From contig JAOXYB010057944.1 in NCBI GenBank assembly GCA_028565635.1, positions 1 to 25,307 of the forward strand: a stretch of 25,307 nucleotides of DNA. The letters are read 5' to 3'. Positions within the stretch are counted from its first letter, which is position 1. Each line of letters starts with the position of its first letter. The notes below the pieces were generated by a model. The model made no database searches. It worked only from the letters and a program-made list of their open reading frames with translations, and was not told the DNA's origin. Below, in pieces: positions 9,460-18,712 of the stretch. Made by a program: the position numbers and the translations under genes. This DNA is from Phoronis ovalis (lineage: Eukaryota; Phoronida; Phoronidae).

Positions 9460-10915
9460 CATTTCAGTATAAAATGTTTATTAGTAGTACAATTAGGTAT
9501 TATTGTAACATGCTATTGCAAAAATCAGCACCAATTATTAAATGCCAAAAAAAATAATCAAATTTAATCATATTTACACCCGTTGCACTAGTACAGTTTG
9601 AATGACATTATAAGGTACAATGCATTGAGGGAAGTAAAATACAGAATTATTCCACATAAAAATTGGCTATTTGACAAGAAACTCAATGTATAAATACACA
9701 TACAGATTTTACTCACTATTTATGAATACTGGTAACCTACAGACAAAGTTCAATGCCATTGTAGTACAGTTACAATGACTACTACATCATTCATGGTCAT
9801 TTATGTCAGGACAGCAATAACTGTATGGTGTGTACTAGAGGTAACAAAACGCTCGACTATAAAGTACAGTAAATTAACATAACAAATACATACTTCTGCC
9901 TAAACTAGCACACATGATGTTTCAACTAGCAAACTACTAATTTCTAAACTGGACGACATATCTCTGCCATGCTTTCGTAAATTAAAGTCCCATACATGAC
10001 TCGAGATAGTGAACGTAATTCACAGCAGCAATGTCCATACTGCCAATTAGTCTGATAAATTCCATCTTTAAAACTACTGCAAACTTTTACTGACCAAATT
10101 TCCACAAATCGTAAACAACATTTCTGCTTGTAGGGTTCTACAAGTCCAGTTTGGTTTTACTTATCAGCAAAACCTAATTAAAGTAAACATTAAAGTAAAC
10201 AAGACTTATATGACTTTTTTACAAATGAAAATAAAATCACATGACCCTATATACAGTGAACATTTTGTGAGCGCAAACATACTGTTAGCAGATGCATTCT
10301 TCCAGGTGGCAAAACAAGTGCTTAGTATAAATACTTGGTATAACAAGAACATGCAGGAATTGCGCAAGTCAAACTTTCCCTCTACAGAAGCCTACTGAGC
10401 AGCGACTGTTACAATTCTAACAAATAAAGACTGATCATACTGAGTAGCATTTAGACATTGCTATTCCAGTATATCAGTAATAAATATTAGTAGTTGTTAA
10501 AATATCTTGGTAGAAAGGGTATACTTTTTGTTGTTAGTTTTTATAATGTTGAAATAAATTACATGCACAATTCATAATGCCTTTAACTATTCATATATAT
10601 ATCATCAGTTCCTAAGAGCATGCTAATCCTGTGAATACTGATATTTCATTGATAATACAGAAACAGAATGCTCTTAAGAAAACGGACCGTTATCTGTAAC
10701 AACTTGCTTCATGTTCCCACAACACTTCAATACCCTATAAGCAGGAATTTAACAAAATTTGGAGCTGTATGCCTGCTACATACGGGATCAATAATAAGTC
10801 TTGAAAAAAAAACCCATTATTTCCAGACTAAACATTTTTAAATCAGAAAGTGTCAGCGCATTTTTGACTAACAGGCATCTTTACATTCCACAAGTTGTTA
10901 TTAGATATAGAACAA
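9460..10915 (-). other. CLK: CLK 3'UTR (inferred)
   Basis: This follows the CLK stop codon. On the minus strand AATAAA occurs at 9482-9477 and an ATTAAA near 9568, which would give a 3'UTR of about 1.4 kb. Open frames on either strand here are of chance length. The exact cleavage site cannot be seen. Confidence 0.4.
9477..9482 (-). terminator. CLK: Candidate poly(A) signal AATAAA of CLK
   Basis: The only canonical AATAAA hexamer found on the minus strand in the 1.4 kb after the CLK stop. Confidence 0.4.
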
Positions 10916-11122
10916 TTATCTGCTAAGACTATGAGAGCGCTCACGTAAGTCGTTTTTTGTCTCTTCTACTGCACTGGCTGATGGACGATTCTTGATAGCA
11001 TCAAAGAACGGATGTTCAAGAGCATCATGTAACGTGATTCGACTGTTAGGTTGGTATTCCAGCATGCTTAATATAAGTTCAAAGAGTTTCTGATGCTCTT
11101 CTCCACTTGAGGTGATATATCT
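10916..11122 (-). CDS. CLK: CLK last coding exon
   Basis: After catcttttacag, phase 0: RYITSSGEEHQKLFELILSM, LEYQPNSRITLHDALEHPFF, then DAIKNRPSASAVEETKND, LRERSHSLSR and TAA at 10918-10916. The R-x-T-L-x-(D/E)AL-x-HPFF block closes the kinase domain (subdomain XI). The Drosophila Doa protein ends similarly in RERSHSLSR, so the C-terminus is intact. Confidence 0.95.
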   Translation of the reverse strand, partial: RYITSSGEEHQKLFELILSMLEYQPNSRITLHDALEHPFFDAIKNRPSASAVEETKNDLRERSHSLSR

Positions 11123-11244
11123 CTGTAAAAGATGGTGGTTGCTAGTTTAGACTGTATTCAAGAAAGAGCAAATATAATACAAAAAACAATATAGTGCTGC
11201 AAATTTGAAGTCACTTAGTCCAGTTGACATATGTCCCTTATATA

Positions 11245-11259
11245 CAGCAGCAGCAGCAG
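11245..11259 (+). repeat. (CAG)5 microsatellite in CLK intron
   Basis: Five CAG units; read as CUG in the CLK transcript, 114-129 bases upstream in window coordinates of the last exon's acceptor, within the intron after alternative exon B. Confidence 0.85.
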
Positions 11260-11539
11260 GATGGAATATCTCAGTAAAGAATACATTGTTTTTAACAAGC
11301 AGTTCCAATGGAATATAAACTTTTTACAATCAATACAATAACTTGAAAGATTGCAAATCATAATAAATATACTTGTAATATATAAATGTGTCGAATAAGC
11401 ATGGAATTTCTTGCAAGTTATATTGACCAAAATCAAACTAGTTTCAATACCAAGAGCACATCACACAAGTATTCTTTTGCCTAGTAAAGTGATATTACAA
11501 AATAGCACTCATTCATGCAACATGCTTAAAGACACCTAC

Positions 11540-11630
11540 TTTGATTGGTTTGCAGTTGTCTCTTACATATTTGCCTTCTTCCGACTGCTCATCCCAATCT
11601 AGTCGACCATGATAGAAATACTTTGATTTT
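11540..11630 (-). CDS. CLK: CLK alternative exon B ([10 protein letters not shown] version)
   Basis: After gttttttctttaaag: A and 30 codons, [18 protein letters not shown], then [12 protein letters not shown], donor gtaggt, phase 0. It is homologous to exon A around HGRLDWD and YVR..CKP but diverged elsewhere; its first half ([12 protein letters not shown]) is nearer the usual CLK consensus, while SEEGKYV departs from the usual SSAGRYV. If spliced after exon A the frame shifts and reaches TGA after 13 codons. Confidence 0.9.
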
Positions 11631-12253
11631 CTTTAAAGAAAAAACAAATGCAGTGTTTTATTAGTTTGCCTGCATGCCATGCGGAGGTTACGGCTTGGTT
11701 AGGTAAGATAGTCTGTGTTTTTAAACGTAAGTCAGGGAGGCAAGATATGTTTTACAGTCATACCTCAGGCAATGGAGACCAAATTTTACGAAACATGACA
11801 GTTTTCTACTGAATTATTGACTTGATATGCAACACTGTACATTGTTATTTTGTTCGCGATGTCACAATGAAATAATAAGATTACAAAAGTAGCTGAGTAA
11901 TAATCTACTCAGCTTCTGTTGTAATTCTTATTATATGAATGCAAAATCACAAAACAGATAAGTACAGCGTGTCAGGTGACAACAAAATCGCAAATCAATT
12001 CAAACCAAAATAATAATACTTTCTTGACAAACTTTTTGTTCCAAATTTAATTTTTCAAACATAAGTTATAAGAACCTTGAAAGCAGGTTATATAACCAAT
12101 GTCAGTTGCAGTTGTTGAGGTACAACAGTAACTTGTTTCCAAGGCAGCATAACAGACAAATTTGCCAATCGTGGCCGAGCACAGACTATCCCAGCTAACA
12201 GCCAGGTGGAGTAACACTTCAGTAGCATGCAGTGGCACTCACGCCATACTCAC

Positions 12254-12341
12254 ATTTAGAGGTTTACATTGCTCTCGCACATAACGAGCGGCACTTGTGT
12301 CCGGGTCCCAATCTAAGCGCCCGTGAAAAAAGTAGCCCAAT
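12254..12341 (-). CDS. CLK: CLK alternative exon A ([10 protein letters not shown] version)
   Basis: It has a strong pyrimidine tract and cttaag acceptor, then A and 29 codons: [17 protein letters not shown], then [12 protein letters not shown], donor gtgagt, phase 0. It is richer in GC-ending codons (CGC, GGG, CCG, GCC) than most other exons here. It matches the CLK2 block DEN.SAGRYVRENCKPL well in the second half. The 91-nt exon at 11540-11630 encodes the same protein segment with the same phases, so the two are predicted to be used alternatively. Confidence 0.9.
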
Positions 12342-13691
12342 CTTAAGAAAAGGAAAAGAAAAACAAAGGATAATACAGCAACAGATAAAACAGATAATCA
12401 GTGATGAAACAATAAAGATGTGTTCATTTTTATAGCATGAGTTATTTTTTAACTATAGACAAGGTGTACTTCTGTAGTCCAGGTTCGTTATGTAAAACAG
12501 TTGTCAAATAGAAAACTAATTTATGTTTATCGAGTTGCCAAACAAATATGTTAAATGTCCTAAATTTTAAAGAGTAGCTGATTAGCTGAAATAAAATAAA
12601 TCACCATAATACAATAAAAATTTTTTTTTAGTTATATTGCGAAATAAACAGGTTTTACACAACATGCCTAAGGTAAGCCGATGTTATAGTATATATTTAA
12701 TTGGTGCTTAGTTGTTTCTAAGGGTGAAATAAAAACAACTGTAAAGATCTAAGGAAGAGCTGCACTATTATTTATAAACAGTGTTAATGAACTAATTTAC
12801 TTTGAATTCAATCATATAAGACTGTTAAACATTTAAAATCTATCCAGCTGTAAACAGATATGTATTATCTTTCAGGGATAGTGAATAACACAAAGCATTA
12901 TATAAAACTGAAATAAATAGAACTTAAAAACTTCAAGTAGCAAGAAAACACAATAAGAAAAGCAAGGATCACTGTTTTGGGATACTAAGATATGTACAGA
13001 TGCAGAAAATCATTACTGGCAAGAGAAAAATGGAATTGACTGGGTCTGTCTTAAACACTGTACATGTGCCACTGCTGTTAGTAAGGTTAAGATGCTCGAT
13101 TTAGATAGTGGACAGGAAAGGGCCAGTAAAATTATTTTCAAAAGACTGGTAAGTTACATATCAGTGAATGCAGCTACATATATATACATTTTTAATATAC
13201 TATACATGTTTAAACAAATTTATGGCTGTCTAATAGAGTCAAATCTAATGTCAAACTTGTGCGACTAGTTAACATTTTGATAGCCTGTCGAGTATTATTA
13301 ACACAGGCAGTGTTAACAAGCAGTAACTGCACCATTATTTAAGATGGCGAGAACCATTCGGCACAATTTATTCAAACTAAAAACAGCATGTCAAATTTGG
13401 AACAGTTAAATTAAAAGACAATACAGTAAAAGTATACATTTTTGGAATACTATAAAAAATTACCTTTCCTATCTGACACATAAGTATGTATAACTAGTAA
13501 TTAGTAAGGTGGCCCTTTTTGGGAAGTCACTTTTTTGAAAAGACAAGCTTGAAGATAAGAACATTAATTTTCATAATCCTTCAAAACGGTCTACTTTTAT
13601 TGGTATACATTAAACCACCCAAAATTCAATTCAAAGTATAAAGCGTGAATATGTTGTCCCGAATGGTACTGGATACCTTAAGATAACTTAC

Positions 13692-13771
13692 TTTGATTTT
13701 CTAGACATTCCATAAGGAATAGAACCTAATATACGCTCCATCATTGCCAGATGTTCCTTATTATCATGTGT
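13692..13771 (-). CDS. CLK: CLK exon carrying the LAMMER motif
   Basis: After cttttttcag: [20 protein letters not shown], then GMSRKS and AA before gtaagt (phase 2 out). [11 protein letters not shown] is the family-naming motif. The exit phase fits both alternative next exons, each of which starts with a single A completing Lys. Confidence 0.97.
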
Positions 13772-14180
13772 CTGAAAAAAGGTAGATAAAAATACACATC
13801 TACTTGGTATACATTTATCACAGAAGCAGTTGAGATTAACAAGAGTGCAGTAACCTTCGCGACCTTCTAATTTTATATTGTACAATATCTAGAAGACTTT
13901 CCAGACTTAGTAACAGATGGTTCTAAAGAAAGATCTCTGTAGGTGAAAACATTTAAAACACAATCGCTGATATGCTGTACAATTTTCCTTGTACTCTATT
14001 TTAAGTTATGCACAAATGGCCTTATTGCATAGTCCAGCAGCAGCGAAGCGGTCAAGAAGCATGGATAATACTTACATTAACATTTAACAAAATTTGAGTT
14101 TTACAAGTGTTACTGTACTAACTTCATTCTTAGGTAAAGTTGTTTGTGGTTTAAACAATTGTAAGCTTTACAATACTTAC

Positions 14181-14263
14181 CTGGAATAGTGTGTAACCAG
14201 TATAAAGCTCAAACATAATACAACCAATACTCCACACATCACAGGGCTGTGCCCAACCTAACT
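14181..14263 (-). CDS. CLK: CLK exon, subdomain IX
   Basis: AG completes Glu, then [20 protein letters not shown] and TGYTLFQ before gtaagt (phase 0). DVWSIGCI is the conserved alpha-F start. CLK2 reads [21 protein letters not shown] at the same place. Confidence 0.95.
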
Positions 14264-14509
14264 CTGCAAAATTATCAGATGTGCACTAAGTAAATGGCAT
14301 CGTTGCCTTATAAAATGAGAATCTAAAACAGCCTTTTCAATACTTTTCATACTGTCACATAAAGTATTTTAAGGATTATGCCTGCACTCTTTCTCATAGA
14401 AATCCACAATTTGTGATCATGGCTGTTTTTGAGCCCTTTTTTTAGAGAATTTCCTGAGAGCACACAAATAGGTAAATTTATCAGAAATGTATCAGAAAGC
14501 TTGTATTAC

Positions 14510-14639
14510 CTAATATAACTTCAGGTGCTCTGTAATGCCGTGTAGATACTATTGTACTGTGATGTTCATGATCAAATGTGGCAGAACCAAAATCAATCAA
14601 CCTCACATCTGTGGATTTTACTTTACGTTCATCTCTCCT
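14510..14639 (-). CDS. CLK: CLK exon, DFG and activation segment
   Basis: After cttttttccag, 43 codons: [43 protein letters not shown], then G and donor gtaata. It contains the Mg-binding DFG, the CLK signature [16 protein letters not shown] and the APE end of the activation segment. All catalytic residues are intact. Confidence 0.95.
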
Positions 14640-14960
14640 CTGGAAAAAAGTACAAAAGCAGTTTAAAGAATTATTTCAGAGCACATGCAGCAGTACCATA
14701 ACCTCTTGTGAATGGGATCACTATGAATAGACAATTACTAGCACATAACAAGGATTACTTGAACCACAATCTGCAAAATTACATTAATGCTCTAAACTGC
14801 TGATTTACCTCTAGGTAGAACAAACAGTTTTATCTCGAAGTGAGTAAATAATTATAAACAAGTATGCACATACAGTCCACATTGTTAAGAAGGTGAAATG
14901 CACTGACTAAGATTATCGAACAAGTTAAACTTGACATCACTGAATATAACATAATGTTAC

Positions 14961-15055
14961 CTTAGCTGTACTGTATGTCACATCATATTCTGAGCTAATA
15001 AAGAGAATGTTTTCAGGTTTCAAATCTGTGTGGGTTAACTGATTTTCATGTAGAA
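14961..15055 (-). CDS. CLK: CLK exon, catalytic loop HTDLKPEN
   Basis: The phase-1 entry TT completes Phe, then [18 protein letters not shown], then [13 protein letters not shown] and donor gtaaca. HTDLKPEN carries the catalytic Asp, the Lys and the Mg-binding Asn. The T in place of the R of the standard HRD is the normal state of LAMMER kinases, not a defect. Confidence 0.95.
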
Positions 15056-15427
15056 CTGGAAAGAAATACACATGGCATTGATTTTTACTTCATATATTGT
15101 ATGACAACTTCGATTTGATACAAAATAGAACTGAAAGGATCAGTCTATGCTGGTTTGAGGTTTGATAGCAGGACTACAGGACTATTGTCTGCACACTTGT
15201 TTTCATTTTGAATAATACAAAACACTGAAACTGCTTCAACTGTCAACCTGAACGCAGAAAATTTTTTGTGAACACATAATCACAATAGATGGAGTTTAAA
15301 TGCCAAAATTGGGATTGACTGAATATGAACTGTTTCATGAGACTTCTTTATATTTCTTATTCTCCTGTCAGTACAACACAACTTGTGTGAACAAATTAAA
15401 CAAAGGTAAACAACGAGAAAGACTTAC

Positions 15428-15503
15428 AATTCACAGCTTTACACAGTTGGTAGGAAATATGTCGCATTTGCTCTATGGGGTAAGGGAGATAATTGTTGTC
15501 TTT
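15428..15503 (-). CDS. CLK: CLK exon (KDNNYLPYP)
   Basis: After tctttattgcag, 25 codons and one T: KDNNYLPYPIEQMRHISYQL, then CKAVN. It is phase 0 in, phase 1 out with donor gtaagt. KDNNYLPYPI is identical to the vertebrate CLK2 sequence. It forms the helix before the catalytic loop. Confidence 0.93.
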
Positions 15504-15818
15504 CTGCAATAAAGACAAAACAAGCTACATCATTTTCAGTAACTACAATTACATTTGCAATAGCAAACTCAACAGTTATAACAATCTCATGTTTAATGCT
15601 GAATCAGTATTATTCTTAAACAAAGATTTTAAAGGGTCTACAAAACAATGCTACAGGAATTATTTGTAAAGCAAATGATAGGTACATGACAGACTTCTAA
15701 TAAATGTAACATAATTCTACTGGTACTAGCAACAGTGTACACACTCCTATTCCAAGACTATATATGAAACCTTACAGTATTTGAGTATAGTCCAGTTTTA
15801 CATTTTGCATGTACTTAC

Positions 15819-15909
15819 CATAAAATCAAACACACTAAGACCAAGCAGATCGAATGTAAGGCACATATGGCCATGATAGTCAAACCAGTCCAACATGCGA
15901 ACACATAAA
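15819..15909 (-). CDS. CLK: CLK exon, hinge and first catalytic segments
   Basis: It starts T (phase 2 entry, completing Asn) and encodes [16 protein letters not shown], then [14 protein letters not shown] before gtaagt in phase 0. The [11 protein letters not shown] block is the hinge; CLK2 has ISFELLGLSTFDF. The Asp in FDLLG replaces the more usual Glu of the hinge, a conservative change. Confidence 0.93.
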
Positions 15910-16620
15910 CTGAAATAAATCACCATATTAGATAACACATATACAAACTCGTATAACTTTTACTCTAAATTTTTGAATAACATGCAAATTTGCGAATTCT
16001 TATGACCTAATTATATACTTTACTAAAATGGAAAACAACAGAAACAATTTTTCTCTATCCTGCTTACTATATATATAGTAATATGCATAAGTTCATAGGC
16101 ATTCAGACAGCTAGGCAGCATTTATGTAAGGACTATAACAAATACATTTATGATTTCCATACAACTTGCATCTGTGTGTGGTAAACATTAACCTAACCAT
16201 TTCTGAAAGCTTTCCACAACATTACTTTACACAAGTACCAAATGTTTAGTGATATGGTAAACACCAACATTGTTCACCTGATTTATATACAGTTAATTTT
16301 CAAACAAATAACATGATTTACAAGAGCACAGAGACATACTGATGCTAGAGATATTTGAAATTTTGCTTTTTCTTGCATAGGAATATCTCAGAAGCCTGTA
16401 CCATTTTCATCCATATGTTCATGTGTTATTGGTTGAAACTTCTGTGGATAAATCTTGTCATAATCTTGATATTTTAAATCACAGTACCCAAACATGACTA
16501 AAGTTCATATACAAGTGGGCCAGATTACCAGTTTCACACCATATGAGAGAGACTCCAGCAATGCAGTATTTGATTGGATTGTTAATACAACCAGAAGGTT
16601 TTGAGCCTACATTTACTTAC

Positions 16621-16734
16621 TTAGTTCCATTTGGATCTAGTTCATTAATTTTTAACAGGACGTTTATTTCCAATTTGGCAGCTTCTCTATACTTCTCCAC
16701 ATTTTTTATTATCTTCAATGCTAACCTCTCATTT
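16621..16734 (-). CDS. CLK: CLK exon, ATP lysine and alpha-C helix
   Basis: After ctcttttag the first A completes a lysine codon, then [37 protein letters not shown] and AA before gtaagt. The lysine in ALKII is the ATP-anchoring residue and the glutamate in REAAKLEI the salt-bridge partner. The NVEKY.EAA.LEIN.L pattern is diagnostic for CLK/Doa. Confidence 0.94.
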
Positions 16735-17413
16735 CTAAAAGAGACAATTAAAAGCTGAATGTATTTCCAGGCAATTCCACACAGTACACTAAGTGCAGAC
16801 ACTCAGCAATTTAGCAATTAATTTGTCTGGTTGGGGTTACAATAGGCTACAAAAGACAAATTCTTGAAACTATTGTGGCATAACTGTTTCTTCCTGTTTT
16901 AAACCAAGCATTAATCACAATTAACCATACCATGTGGAAGATGGTTTAAATACAAATTAAAGATAGAACACCTGGCAAAGAGCCACTGTACTCCAAACCA
17001 AAATGAACTCTGATATATACAGTAGCTGGCATAACTGGTATGCATAATGACAAAAACAGATAAGAAATGAATATAAATCATAAATGGGTGTAGAAAATTA
17101 ACATGGACATGAACAGTTCATTTGCTTGCACAGTTCAGCTGCTGAATTAACATACATGTACTTTAAAGCAATGAAAAAGTAGATAAAATTAACATGCTGT
17201 GTAAACTACATAAGAAAATTGATTTTTAGTTTAGATAATTTAGCTTTTAGGCGATACAATATGAAGAGTAACTGAGTACTTCACAGAATATTTAATTTGT
17301 CCATTGAGATGACTCAGTTACTTTAAATTCATATTTACAATGGTACCTGTATTTGATATGACATTTTGAAATGAATTGATGACGTCTACAGGGTATACAT
17401 CAAAATATCTTAC

Positions 17414-17480
17414 TTTTGTAAATCTTTGGCTTCAACCACTTTTCCAAATGTACCTTCTCCTAGAGTTGATACAATTTCAT
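17414..17480 (-). CDS. CLK: CLK exon, glycine-rich loop
   Basis: It starts with AT (phase 1 entry) and encodes EIVSTLGEGTFGKVVEAKD up to LQ, then AA before gtaaga. LGEGTFGKVV is kinase subdomain I, which holds the ATP phosphates. The 844-bp intron before it has no other exon that I can see. Confidence 0.93.
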
Positions 17481-18164
17481 CTACAAACAAATAATGAACC
17501 AAACCATAAGTAAACTTCCAAATAAAAACCAACCTGAGCTGTTTGAGAGCCTTCAGCATGTAAATCAAATGCCTTAGGGATACTGCCTGGTGGGTACCTC
17601 TGGTGTCAAGCAACACAACAGAGATTATAATAAGTAAGAAATAAACTGCATAACACAATAGCTCGAAAATATATTTTAAATCTGTCGCTAAAAATCAAAA
17701 TACATTTTCGGTTTCTATTTTTGTTTTTAGCTGCTTGCTATTAATGCCAATACAGCAGTTTACTTAGAATTTGATGGTTTTACATGTCACTATTCAAAAG
17801 AAACTTAGATTTCATAACTTCCTCATGGTTTGGGTTCATTCAGGAAAATCAAGCAATATCCCTACTATGCATATAAATCAGTATGAAAAATTTGAAACAA
17901 CTATTTCAAGTGTCATTTGACTGCAATATATGCACAACTTAAAATTTAAAATTACATACGTACTATGAATTACAGAGTGGAATTAACTGGTTCATTATTT
18001 TGAAGGCACTCCAACAAGGCTGGCTCAAATTAGCTTCATATAATAACAAGCAGAGAATGATAAAAATGTCTCATGGAAAACGCATGGGAAACAAGAGATA
18101 TCCTAAACAATATGGATGAAGTTTCTTAGCAAGTACCATTCTCATAAGTCTATTCAAGACCTAA

Positions 18165-18560
18165 AGGCACTCGAATCATCATCAGCATCATTGGCAGATG
18201 CCTTACGATGCATCATCATAAAATTAGCTATAATCTAAAGTTTTCTATATTGGGCAACACTGAAATAGAAAGTTAGTTAATTTAAATCTAGGAGTTTGGG
18301 GGAACATTACGAAATGTTGTGTACATCTAGCTTGTAGTGTGTCCCCAGGCCGGTAAATCAGGTGACCATCCTTGTCGTCTTGAATGCTTGGTGCTCTTTC
18401 ACTTGTAGCTTGGCGGCTCTGTAGTAGTTCAAATGAAGGAATGGATACAGCAAGACACCATCGACATCAGTTTCATCATCAGTGAAGATTTCATGTAACC
18501 GATATCATCATCCGCAGCATCAATTTCATCAATCAATTTCACCATCATTCAATTCAGCCC
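18165..18560. repeat. Degenerate ATC/CAT-rich tracts flanking a CLK exon
   Basis: CATCATC-type words cluster at about 18174-18222 and 18462-18550 on either side of the 18325-18418 exon. They are imperfect trinucleotide runs, not a clean microsatellite. On the transcribed strand they read GAT/TGA, i.e. purine-rich GATGA words. Confidence 0.45.
18325..18418 (-). CDS. CLK: CLK exon leading into the kinase domain (DDKDGHLIY)
   Basis: After actactacag the phase-0 exon encodes SRQATSERAPSIQ, then DDKDGHLIYRPGDTLQAR and a single T. The block corresponds to EDDEEGHLI.. and EDDAEGHLIYHVGDWLQER in CLK1/2. The donor is GTACAC, a weak site. T joined to the AT of the next exon gives the Tyr of YEIVSTLGEG, confirming the junction. 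It is preceded by a 6036-bp intron. Confidence 0.88.
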
Positions 18561-18650
18561 AATGATGTTCAAGGTACATATGTGATAGAATATTTACATG
18601 GCCACATGAGGACATGAGCAAAACATTTTCAATCAATGTATCAATACAGA

Positions 18651-18712
18651 TTTAACACTTTCCAAGCCAGATACACGACTACTAAAGCCTGTATTGGGTG
18701 GAAAGTGTTAAA
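18651..18712. repeat. 62-bp fold-back element in CLK intron
   Basis: TTTAACACTTTCCA at 18651-18664 and its exact inverse TGGAAAGTGTTAAA at 18699-18712 flank 34 bases whose ends also pair partly (GCC.GATACA with TGTATTGGG). It is probably a relic of a short inverted-repeat transposon; a structured RNA in the intron is the alternative. Confidence 0.65.

Noticed and set aside
9950-10160. Minus-strand open frame of about 66 codons (..WQYGHCCCELRSLSR..)
   Set aside because: No plausible splice partners; lies in the inferred CLK 3'UTR; chance length.
10210-10398. Plus-strand 62-aa ORF in the CLK 3'UTR region
   Set aside because: Length is within chance expectation for this AT content and no family is recognised.
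14961-15055. HTD instead of HRD in the catalytic loop, as a sign of a dead kinase
   Set aside because: HTDLKPEN is the normal CLK/LAMMER sequence; the catalytic Asp, Lys and Asn are present.
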